A stretch of DNA of 7,408 nucleotides from Candidatus Parcubacteria bacterium (GCA_023142975.1 JAGLIN010000067.1:1-7408), one strand, 5' to 3'. Counted from the stretch's first letter, positions 1 to 5,555 are shown. Notes: generated by a model not told the origin, from the letters alone. Made by a program: numbers and translations.

Positions 1-8
1 TATCTACA

Positions 9-25
9 ATTGGGAGAAACCCAAT
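9..25 (+). other. small hairpin overlapping the possible start codon
   Basis: ATTGGG (9-14) and CCCAAT (20-25) are perfectly complementary around the loop AGAAA. The stem covers the GGGAG that would be the ribosome binding site and the first two bases of ATG 24. A six-base-pair stem can occur by chance, and if the gene actually starts further upstream it has no regulatory meaning. Confidence 0.3.
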
Positions 26-899
26 GTCTTTTTTTGGTCATTTTATTTTATTATCGCTTTTTAGTTTTGTAATTTTTTCGATTATTTCTAGTAGAGGATA
101 TGATTATAAGAAAAATTATAAAATTATGAAAACTAAATCTTTTAAAGATGATTCAGGTCTTGAGGATTACGAAAAAAAATATTTAAATGTATTATTTAGT
201 TATAAGGATTATTTTTCCACAAAAGAAATAAAAAGAAAACCTCAAAAAGCTAGAGGGATTTATAAAGAAACTCAAAAAGTAAAAAACAAAGTTTATGAAG
301 AAACGGAATTAGACACCAAAGCGTTTGAAAGAGGTTTAACTATAGAAAAAAAGAGGAACATAATTTTTGGAATTTTAGGCTTTATTATTTTTATTTTGGT
401 TGTGTTTTTTATGATTGGCGAAAGTGCTGTTATTGGTCAATTTTTATTTCTTATTTTAACTGTTATTTTAACTGTTATTGCTCTTTATGCTTTTATTAAA
501 TACGAAGCGCGGCTTTCTGATCAGGGGATAAAACTGAAAAAAGACTGGCTGGGATTTAAAATGTATCTGGAAACGGCGGAGAAATACAGAATGCAAAATC
601 TGAAGCCGGAATTTTTTGAAAAATACCTGCCATACGCAATGATTTTTGGAGTAGAGAAAAAATGGGCAAAAGCGTTTGAAGCGATACATATGCCATCGCC
701 ATCTTGGTATGCCGGTTCAGCCCATGTGGGGGCAGGTTCCTCGTTGAATTCCGCCAGCTCGTTTTCTCCCCTAAGTTTTAGCAATAGTTTCTCTTCTTCT
801 TTCACCAGCGCTTTTTCCAGCTCCGGAGCAAGTGGCGCTTCGGGTGGCGGTGGAGGAGCGGGTGGCGGAGGCGGGGGAGGGGGAGGAGGAGCTGGATAA
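24..899 (+). CDS. DUF2207-family membrane protein, C-terminal half (probably partial at left edge)
   Basis: The 291 residues read from ATG 24 match the C-terminal part of DUF2207 (YciQ-like) membrane proteins, whose biochemical role is not established. Visible parts are a hydrophobic segment (about 3-22), a soluble region containing the DYEKKYLNVLF motif (49-58), a double membrane hairpin (about 113-160), the conserved block EKYLPYAMIFGVEKKWAKAFE-like (199-219), a Ser-rich stretch (237-270) and a Gly-rich tail (268-291) typical of the family. Full-length relatives are usually around twice this length and carry a signal peptide and an N-terminal beta domain, absent here. The frame is open to the window edge, so the gene may begin outside it; alternatively ATG 24, with GGGAG at 12-16, starts a truncated form. 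Leucine CTG codons occur only after about residue 165. Family assignment is firm, the start is not. Confidence 0.8.
   Translation: MSFFGHFILLSLFSFVIFSIISSRGYDYKKNYKIMKTKSFKDDSGLEDYEKKYLNVLFSYKDYFSTKEIKRKPQKARGIYKETQKVKNKVYEETELDTKAFERGLTIEKKRNIIFGILGFIIFILVVFFMIGESAVIGQFLFLILTVILTVIALYAFIKYEARLSDQGIKLKKDWLGFKMYLETAEKYRMQNLKPEFFEKYLPYAMIFGVEKKWAKAFEAIHMPSPSWYAGSAHVGAGSSLNSASSFSPLSFSNSFSSSFTSAFSSSGASGASGGGGGAGGGGGGGGGGAG
830..899 (+). repeat. GGN-rich low-complexity tract encoding the poly-glycine tail
   Basis: About twenty GGN glycine codons with interspersed Ala and Ser codons form a G-rich, nearly pure purine tract at the 3' end of the DUF2207 gene. It encodes the Gly-rich tail common in this family. 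It is prone to slippage and assembly error, and on the opposite strand it produces a spurious poly-proline reading frame. Confidence 0.85.
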
Positions 900-927
900 A
901 GATAAATTTTATTTTTAAAAAACGAGC

Positions 928-1353
928 ATGTCATACATCTGTAAAAATCTTCTGATTCGCTGTATGGATTTTCGGTTAAACAAAAAAATGAGAGGATGGA
1001 TCGCTGAATCAAATTTATTTAATGGCGGGTTTGATGTAATTTCTTTGGCAGGAGCAAGTAAGGATATTGTTGACGGAAGCGAGGAGATAAAAAATAATTT
1101 TCTAAAACATATTGGCGTTTCTGTTGATTTGCATCAAGTAGAAAAAATTATTATTTTTCATCACAGTGACTGTGGCGCTTACGCGCAGGATTATCAATTT
1201 GGTTCTCTGAAAGAAGAAAAAGGGAAACAGCTGGAAGATATGAAAAAAGCAAAGGAAATAATTTTGGAAAAATACCCGGAAGTGGAAGTAGTTTTTGTTT
1301 GGGGGGAATTGATAGATGAAGATGGGAAGGAGATTGAGTTTGAGATTTTGTAA
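928..1353 (+). CDS. small beta-carbonic-anhydrase-like protein
   Basis: This 141-residue protein carries the zinc-site signature of beta-class carbonic anhydrases: CMDFR at 12-16 (Cys12 ligand, with the Asp14/Arg16 dyad) and HSDCG at 79-83 (His79 and Cys82 ligands). ISLAGASKDI (38-47) corresponds to the stretch that is usually RNAGG-like, and LHQVEKIIIFHHSDCGAY (68-85) is the central beta strand with the metal site. In the enzyme family zinc-bound hydroxide interconverts CO2 and bicarbonate. Typical beta-CAs have about 200 residues; this one is short and best fits a small prokaryotic CA-like subfamily in which activity is not proven. ATG 928 places Cys12 at the usual N-terminal distance; only a weak ACGAG precedes it. 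It starts 28 bp after the DUF2207 stop, so co-transcription is plausible. Its TAA touches the following inverted repeat. Cytosolic, no signal peptide seen. Confidence 0.75.
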   Translation: MSYICKNLLIRCMDFRLNKKMRGWIAESNLFNGGFDVISLAGASKDIVDGSEEIKNNFLKHIGVSVDLHQVEKIIIFHHSDCGAYAQDYQFGSLKEEKGKQLEDMKKAKEIILEKYPEVEVVFVWGELIDEDGKEIEFEIL

Positions 1354-1399
1354 ATAGCACACAGACGAACACTGACTAAAGGCGCGGACAAACACTGAT
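1353..1399 (+). repeat. left arm of 47-bp inverted repeat
   Basis: The arm begins AATAGCACACAGACGAAC and is the reverse complement of 1794-1840 with three differences, at 1371, 1384 and 1386. In + strand RNA the last two become G-U wobble pairs (with 1809 and 1807); only 1371/1822 (A-C) is unpaired. It contains two related 16-base units, 1360-1375 and 1383-1398, differing at three positions. Confidence 0.9.
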
Positions 1400-1407
1400 A
1401 TAAAAAT

Positions 1408-1788
1408 ATGCATTATCAATATAGCGATTTAACTGAGAAAATTATTAAATGTTTTTATAATGTTTATCATTCTTTGGGTTATGGATTTTTAGAAAAGGTC
1501 TATGAAAATTCTTTAACTTTTGAATTAAAACAAAATGGACTATTTGTAGTTCAACAAATGCCGATCAAGGTTTCATATAAAGAAAATCCAGTCGGAGACT
1601 ATTTCGCTGATTTAGTTGTTGAAAATAAAATAATACTTGAATTAAAAGCTCAAGAAGTTTTAATTTCAGAAAATGAAGCGCAATTATTAAATTATCTAAA
1701 AGCGACAGAATATGAGATAGGACTTCTTCTAAATTTTGGCAAGAAGCCAGAAATCAAAAGAAGAATTTTTTCAAATGATCTAAAATAA
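1408..1788 (+). CDS. GxxExxY protein (PD-(D/E)XK-type)
   Basis: The 126-residue product contains the family-defining GFLEKVY (Gly26, Glu29, Tyr32), followed by the nuclease-like core ADLVVENKIILELKA (67-81), in which Asp68 and Glu78-x-Lys80 form a PD-(D/E)XK-type arrangement. QLLNYLKAT (92-100) and LLLNFG (106-111) complete the usual pattern, and the length matches the family norm of about 125. The function of GxxExxY proteins is not established; the fold suggests nucleic acid cleavage or binding. ATG 1408 is preceded by GATATAAAAAT without a Shine-Dalgarno sequence and lies 8 bases after the left repeat arm; the stop lies 5 bases before the right arm. The unusually tight enclosure by inverted repeats suggests that the protein acts on or moves with those repeats (inference). 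No membrane segment or signal peptide is seen. Confidence 0.88.
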   Translation: MHYQYSDLTEKIIKCFYNVYHSLGYGFLEKVYENSLTFELKQNGLFVVQQMPIKVSYKENPVGDYFADLVVENKIILELKAQEVLISENEAQLLNYLKATEYEIGLLLNFGKKPEIKRRIFSNDLK

Positions 1789-1793
1789 TTATA

Positions 1794-1840
1794 ATCAGTG
1801 TTTGTCTGTGCCTTTAGTCAGCGTTCGTCTGTGTGCTATT
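1794..1840 (+). repeat. right arm of 47-bp inverted repeat
   Basis: This is the inverted partner of 1353-1399. It contains two direct 16-base units, TCAGTGTTTGTCTGTG (1795-1810) and TCAGCGTTCGTCTGTG (1818-1833), differing at two positions and offset by 23 bases. It fills the gap between the GxxExxY stop and pgk, so the pgk leader lies inside it. Read in frame with pgk it gives a short peptide that should not be counted as part of the kinase. Confidence 0.9.
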
Positions 1841-1849
1841 ATAAAAATT

Positions 1850-3025
1850 ATGAAAACAATAAAAAAAATCCAAAATCTAAAAAATAAAAAAATTCTCATG
1901 AGGGTTGGTTTTAATGTGCCGGTTGGGGATGATGGAATTGTGGATAATAAAGAAGATTGGAGAATAAAAGCGTCTTTGCCGACGATAGAATATTTGCTAA
2001 AAAAAGAAGCAAAGATTATTTTGATAAGTCATTTAGGTCGTCCAAAAGAGAAGCAAGAATTAAAAGTTAAAAATCAAGAATACAGTCTAAGTCCCGTAGC
2101 AGAACGACTTAAAGAGCTTTTAAATTATAAAATAAAATTTATTGATGATTGCGTTGGCAATAAAGTAAAAAGTGCAGTTAAGAAAATGCAAGCGGGAGAA
2201 ATTATTTTATTGGAAAATTTAAGGTTTTATAAAGAGGAAAAAAATGATGACGAAGAATTTGCGAAGAACTTAGCAAGTCTGGCCGATATTTATATAAATA
2301 ACGCTTTTTCAGTTTCTCATCGCAAGCATGCTTCTGTTCACGCGATTACAAAATTCTTGCCGTCATATGCGGGATTGCTTTTGGAAAAAGAAGTTGATAT
2401 TTTATCTAAAGCAATAAATAATCCAAAAAGACCTGTTACGATTATTATCGGTGGAGCGAAGGTAAAAACGAAGGTGCCGATAATTAAAAACTTAATAAAT
2501 AAAGTTGATCATATTATTGTTGGCGGAGTAGTCGCGAATGTGATCTTAAAAATAAAAGGAATTGATACTGGAAAGTCTTTATTAGACGGCGTAGATTTAA
2601 AGAAAGCTAAGGAAATTAATTTTGAAAGCGAGAAGTTGTATGTTCCAGTTGATGTTGTTGTTTATAACCCGAAGACAAAAAAGATTTCCTTGCAAGCGAT
2701 AGGAAAAGTTGGAGATAATGAAATACTTGATATTGGAACAGAAAGCGCTAATTTATATTCAAAAATAATCGCTGATTCTGAAACTATAATTTGGAATGGG
2801 CCGATGGGAATGTTTGAAGATAAAAATTTTTCTTTTGGCACAAAGGAAATTGCTAAAGCCGTGGCAAAAAAACTAAACTGTACTATAATAGGAGGAGGAG
2901 ACACAATCGCCGCGGTAGATAAATTTGGAGATTTGGAAAAAATAACTTATATTTGCACTGGCGGTGGGGCAATGCTGGAATTTTTAGCGGGGAAGAAGTT
3001 GCCGGGATTGGAGGCGTTGGAATAA
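1850..3025 (+). CDS. pgk: phosphoglycerate kinase
   Basis: This 391-residue cytosolic enzyme transfers the acyl phosphate of 1,3-bisphosphoglycerate to ADP, giving ATP and 3-phosphoglycerate. Family motifs appear in order: RVGFNVP (18-24), WRI (37-39), SHLGRP (60-65), LLENLRF (120-126), NNAFSVSHRKHAS (150-162), GGAKVKTK (201-208), IVGGVVAN (223-230), WNGPMGMFE (315-323), GGGDTIAAV (348-356) and TGGGAMLEFLAGKKLPG (370-386). Length is normal. ATG 1850 is chosen because an in-frame TTG at 1802 would add 16 residues encoded wholly by the inverted-repeat arm. No Shine-Dalgarno sequence is visible. Odd points: the substrate-contacting Asp of RVDFN is Gly20, the usual NDAFGTAHR is NNAFSVSHR, and residues 71-77 are a small insert encoded by a repeat also found in eno. 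Identity is firm; full activity is assumed from the other motifs. Confidence 0.96.
   Translation: MKTIKKIQNLKNKKILMRVGFNVPVGDDGIVDNKEDWRIKASLPTIEYLLKKEAKIILISHLGRPKEKQELKVKNQEYSLSPVAERLKELLNYKIKFIDDCVGNKVKSAVKKMQAGEIILLENLRFYKEEKNDDEEFAKNLASLADIYINNAFSVSHRKHASVHAITKFLPSYAGLLLEKEVDILSKAINNPKRPVTIIIGGAKVKTKVPIIKNLINKVDHIIVGGVVANVILKIKGIDTGKSLLDGVDLKKAKEINFESEKLYVPVDVVVYNPKTKKISLQAIGKVGDNEILDIGTESANLYSKIIADSETIIWNGPMGMFEDKNFSFGTKEIAKAVAKKLNCTIIGGGDTIAAVDKFGDLEKITYICTGGGAMLEFLAGKKLPGLEALE
2063..2080 (+). repeat. in-frame 18-bp repeat in pgk, shared with eno
   Basis: AAAGTTAAAAATCAAGAA encodes KVKNQE in the loop after SHLGRP. It matches 5079-5096 in eno at 16 of 18 bases in the same codon phase (there KVKSQE). 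The loop is a few residues longer here than in PGKs recalled from E. coli and Geobacillus. Confidence 0.55.
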
Positions 3026-3045
3026 TTATGAATTTATAGATAATT

Positions 3046-3263
3046 ATGATTGATTTTAAATTAATTGGTGTTTTGGGAATAACTTTGATTTCCATCGGAG
3101 TTGTAATAAAAAAAGAAAGAGGCAAGATACTTTTTATATCTTTGGCGGGTTTTGTTTAGAAATTTACAGTATCTATATCGGCGATTTAATTTTTGCGGTT
3201 CTTCAAATAATTTTTATTTTATCGGCAGTTTATGATTTTATTAAAATTAAAAAACAACTATGA
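3046..3263 (+). pseudogene. small membrane protein gene broken by a one-base deletion
   Basis: ATG 3046 opens a hydrophobic frame that reads 37 codons (MIDFKLIGVLGITLISIG and on to SLAGFV) and hits TAG at 3157-3159. The adjacent frame continues at once from GAA 3159 as EIYSIYIGDLIFAVLQIIFI and runs to TGA 3261-3263. Adding one T to the GTTTAG at 3154-3159 would give one 72-residue protein (GFVLEIYS across the joint) with two to three membrane segments. The restored stop overlaps the next gene's start as ATGA, a normal translational-coupling arrangement, which supports this reading. The hydrophobic pattern loosely resembles short PQ-loop or CBU_0592-like membrane proteins, but I do not recognise the family. 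It could be a true pseudogene, a sequencing indel, or less likely a frameshifted gene; the site is not a canonical -1 slippery heptamer. Confidence 0.65.
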
Positions 3264-4120
3264 AAACAAACACAAAAGCAACAAAACAAAAAAAGCAACA
3301 GCAAAACCGTTCAAATACCAATATTTATTTTGAAGTAATTTTAATGATAATTCTTATTCCGATTTTAACGCTTGTTCTGATTTCTCTTTTTAAAACAGAT
3401 AAAGTTTATAAAGGATATTATTCAAAAGACAGTAAAAATGTGGATATTTTGACTGATAAAAATGTTTATCTAAATACCGAAAAAATTAATCTAACTATAA
3501 AAAATAATGAACAGCAATCAATTTATTTTGAGCCTTGTGAATATTTAAATAATTTTGAAAAAAAGATTAATGGAAAATGGAAGAAAGAAAATATGGTCAT
3601 AGATGATAATTATTATTATAATCAAAATAGTTTTAATAAAAATAAGAGCGTAACAAAATGTGAAGTTAAATTGCCTGAATTGGGAGAAGGGATATATAGA
3701 CTTACTGTTCAAATATATTATAATTGTTTAAAACCTGGCCGTGACACATGCGAAAGTTCTAAAACTTTTTATTCAAATGAGTTTAAAATAATAGACAGTA
3801 AAAATAGTTTTTGCGAAGATAAAATTTTGGAGAATTGTGATGGCAAAAGAGTTTCCATTATAGGCACTTTTACAACCTCAAAAGCTCAATTTTTAAGCAG
3901 AATAGAAAATAGAGAAGTTAAATATCAATGGGCTGGCGGAATAATGATTAATTACTTGGAAGGAATGAAAGAAGGCGAGAGATATAAGATGATCGGCATA
4001 ATTAGAAAAGGAGGCCAACCTTGTGGGATGGATGGCGAACAATGTATGGTAGATGGAAAAGGTATGATACTTCCTTATCCTACAAGGATAGAAGTGGAAA
4101 AAACTTACCTTGTTAAATAA
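3260..4120 (+). CDS. membrane-anchored, cysteine-rich hypothetical protein with a possible Ig-like domain
   Basis: I do not recognise a named family for the whole 286 residues. A basic, Gln/Lys/Asn-rich N-terminus (1-20) precedes one membrane segment (about 24-44), so the rest is probably outside the cytoplasm. Residues 60-178 look like a bacterial Ig-like beta domain: VDILTDKNVYLNTEKINLTI, then NGKWKKE (104-110) and LGEGIYRLTVQIYY (141-154), a pattern seen in secreted Ig-like domains. Residues 185-286 form a second region of unknown fold containing QWAGGIMI (223-230) and YKMIGIIRKGG (242-252). Eight cysteines (93, 134, 156, 164, 185, 193, 255, 262), all after the membrane segment, suggest disulfides. 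No lipobox is seen. The start overlaps the stop of the preceding broken gene. It lies between pgk and eno but shows no glycolytic feature. Very AT-rich. Confidence 0.75.
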   Translation: MKTNTKATKQKKQQQNRSNTNIYFEVILMIILIPILTLVLISLFKTDKVYKGYYSKDSKNVDILTDKNVYLNTEKINLTIKNNEQQSIYFEPCEYLNNFEKKINGKWKKENMVIDDNYYYNQNSFNKNKSVTKCEVKLPELGEGIYRLTVQIYYNCLKPGRDTCESSKTFYSNEFKIIDSKNSFCEDKILENCDGKRVSIIGTFTTSKAQFLSRIENREVKYQWAGGIMINYLEGMKEGERYKMIGIIRKGGQPCGMDGEQCMVDGKGMILPYPTRIEVEKTYLVK

Positions 4121-4136
4121 TAATAAAAAAATAAGA

Positions 4137-5417
4137 ATGCTAAATAAGATCAAAAAAATTCAAGCCCGGGAAATTCTTGATTCTCGAGGCAATCCGACTG
4201 TGAAAGTTGAAGTTGTTTTGGATGATAAAATTAGAGCTGTTGCCGCTGTGCCATCTGGCGCTTCAACAGGAGAATTTGAAGCTTTGGAATTGCGTGATGA
4301 AGATGTGAATAGATATAATGGCAAAGGAGTTTTAATAGCTTGTCAGAATATTAATCTAAAAATAAATAAAGCATTAAAGGGCGAGATCGCGACTAATCAG
4401 AAAAAGATAGACAAAATTATGCTTGATCTTGATGGGACTGAAAATAAATCAAACTTAGGCGCAAACGCGATTTTGGGAGTTTCTCTCGCTTGCGCCAGAG
4501 CTGGAGCAAAAACAAAAAACAAACCCCTCTATAAATATATAGCATCAACTTATGGTTTTAGAGTAAAAGATTTTAGTTCGCCAGTTCCGATGTTTAATAT
4601 CATAAATGGCGGTAAGCATGCCGATAGCGGTCTTTCAATTCAGGAGTTTATGATTTTACCAATTGGAATTAAAGGGTCGGCTGAGAGAATTAGAGTGGGA
4701 AGTGAAATTTTTCATACATTAAAAACAATTCTTTCTTCTAAAGGCTATTCAACCGGGGTCGGGGATGAAGGAGGTTTTGCTCCGAAGCTTGACAGTCACA
4801 CGCAGGCATTTGAGTTAATCATAAAAGCTATAGAAAAATCCGGGTATAAAGCTGGCAAAGATATTGCGTTTGCAATTGATGCTGCGGCAAATTCATTCTG
4901 TGATCCTGATAGTGATGAATATGTGCTAAAGCCTGAAAATATTTCTCTGGATTATAATCGGTTAATTGCGTTGTATCTGGAATGGATCGAAAAATATCCG
5001 CTGTTTTCAATTGAGGATGGTTTGAATGAGGAAGATTGGGATGAGTGGAGGGAAATGAGTCAAAAGTTAAAAGTTCATAAAGTTAAAAGTCAGGAACTAA
5101 TGACAGTAGCGGATGATTTGACGGTTACTAATACAAAGAGATTGGAAAAGGCAATTGATAATAAATGCGCTAACGCGATTATTATTAAGCCAAATCAGAT
5201 TGGAACTTTGTCCGAAACGGTGGAATGTGTTAAAATGGCGCAAAAAGCTAAATGGAAAATAATTGTTTCGCACAGATCTGGCGAAACCTGTGATGATTTT
5301 ATTGCGGATTTAGCTGTTGCTGTCGGCGCTGATTTTCTTAAATCGGGATCGCTTTCAAGAAGCGAAAGGTTGGCGAAGTATAATCGGTTGATGGAGATTG
5401 AGGAGGAGAATTTTTAA
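4137..5417 (+). CDS. eno: enolase (phosphopyruvate hydratase)
   Basis: This 426-residue cytosolic enzyme removes water from 2-phosphoglycerate to give phosphoenolpyruvate, using Mg2+. The signatures are AREILDSRGNPTVKVEV (10-26), Ser40 in SGAST (mobile loop), His161 in GGKHADSG, Glu170 in QEFMILP, Glu211 in VGDEGGFAPK, Asp248 (Mg ligand), Glu293 in SIEDGL, ADDLTVTN (325-332, Mg ligand), catalytic Lys351 in IIIKPNQIGT, SHRSGET (378-384) and Lys402 in LKSGSLSRSER. ATG 4137 is preferred: an in-frame TTG at 4110 would overlap the previous gene and add nine residues not usual for the family. Only ATAAG precedes the ATG. Residues 310-319 hold a repeat-encoded KLKVHKVKSQ stretch, making this loop about six residues longer than in E. 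coli. It starts 16 bp after the previous stop, so co-transcription with it is likely. Confidence 0.97.
   Translation: MLNKIKKIQAREILDSRGNPTVKVEVVLDDKIRAVAAVPSGASTGEFEALELRDEDVNRYNGKGVLIACQNINLKINKALKGEIATNQKKIDKIMLDLDGTENKSNLGANAILGVSLACARAGAKTKNKPLYKYIASTYGFRVKDFSSPVPMFNIINGGKHADSGLSIQEFMILPIGIKGSAERIRVGSEIFHTLKTILSSKGYSTGVGDEGGFAPKLDSHTQAFELIIKAIEKSGYKAGKDIAFAIDAAANSFCDPDSDEYVLKPENISLDYNRLIALYLEWIEKYPLFSIEDGLNEEDWDEWREMSQKLKVHKVKSQELMTVADDLTVTNTKRLEKAIDNKCANAIIIKPNQIGTLSETVECVKMAQKAKWKIIVSHRSGETCDDFIADLAVAVGADFLKSGSLSRSERLAKYNRLMEIEEENF
5063..5096 (+). repeat. duplicated 12-mer and pgk-like 18-bp repeat inside eno
   Basis: AAAGTTAAAAGT occurs at 5063-5074 and again at 5079-5090. The second copy extends to an 18-base stretch (5079-5096) matching pgk 2063-2080 at 16 of 18 bases. 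It encodes KVKSQE in the loop just before the Mg-binding ADDL motif, where the protein is longer than E. coli enolase. Confidence 0.55.
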
Positions 5418-5460
5418 TTTTATATTTTATAAGTAAATCTTAATTTTTAAATCAAATGTT

Positions 5461-5490
5461 TTTGTCATTCCTGCGGAGGCAGGAATCCAG
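5461..5490 (+). repeat. REP-like palindromic repeat, left copy
   Basis: The copy contains ATTCCTGC (5467-5474), loop GGAG, GCAGGAAT (5479-5486), an 8-bp perfect stem, flanked by TTTGTC and CCAG. All 30 bases are repeated in inverse orientation at 5917-5946. The core resembles the widespread class of ATTCC...GGAAT repeats, such as the neisserial dRS3 type. No U tract follows the stem, so it is not a typical intrinsic terminator for eno. Confidence 0.92.
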
Positions 5491-5555
5491 GTGAAATATC
5501 TTTAGTCGTTGTTTTAAAATAAAAATTTCTAAAAAACAAAAACTTTTATACAAAA

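Larger units (their letters stand above)
1353..1840 (+). mobile_element. candidate inverted-repeat cassette carrying a GxxExxY gene
   Basis: A 488-bp unit begins and ends with 47-bp inverted repeats (1353-1399 and 1794-1840, 44 of 47 matching) and contains a single gene, GxxExxY, occupying nearly all the interior. The left end begins on the last base of the upstream stop codon and the right end lies 9 bases before pgk ATG 1850, so the unit fills the intergenic space exactly. No transposase and no clear target-site duplication is visible. Calling it mobile is an inference from the symmetric architecture and from the similar cassette at 5461-5946; a structured RNA or an invertible segment are alternatives. 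Confidence 0.5.

Noticed and set aside
521..1012. Minus-strand frame of 163 codons with a poly-proline run
   Set aside because: It is the complement of the Gly-rich tail and neighbouring DUF2207 coding sequence; the proline run is simply GGN read backwards, and it overlaps two well-supported + strand genes.
1102..1419. Several overlapping minus-strand frames opposite the carbonic-anhydrase-like gene
   Set aside because: They are shadows of a + strand gene with clear zinc motifs; part of one is encoded by the inverted-repeat arm.
1837..1849. TATTATA before pgk as a promoter -10 element
   Set aside because: No -35-like sequence is found at 16-18 bases upstream, and such strings are expected by chance in AT-rich DNA.
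1340..1852. Target-site duplications flanking the first cassette
   Set aside because: Bases outside the arms (ATTTTGT on the left, ATAAAAA on the right) do not form a direct repeat.
3150..3160. Programmed -1 frameshifting in the small membrane gene
   Set aside because: The zero-frame codons TTT GTT TAG do not make an X XXY YYZ heptamer, and no downstream stimulatory stem was noticed; a simple indel is the better explanation.
4110..4136. TTG 4110 as the enolase start
   Set aside because: It adds nine Asn/Lys-rich residues not seen in the family and overlaps the previous gene; ATG 4137 gives the usual N-terminus just before the IKKIQAREILDSRG block.
5461..5490. Palindrome as an intrinsic terminator for eno
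   Set aside because: The stem is followed by CCAGGTG on the + strand, and on the minus strand by GACAAAAAC, so neither side has the needed U tract; an identical copy lies elsewhere.
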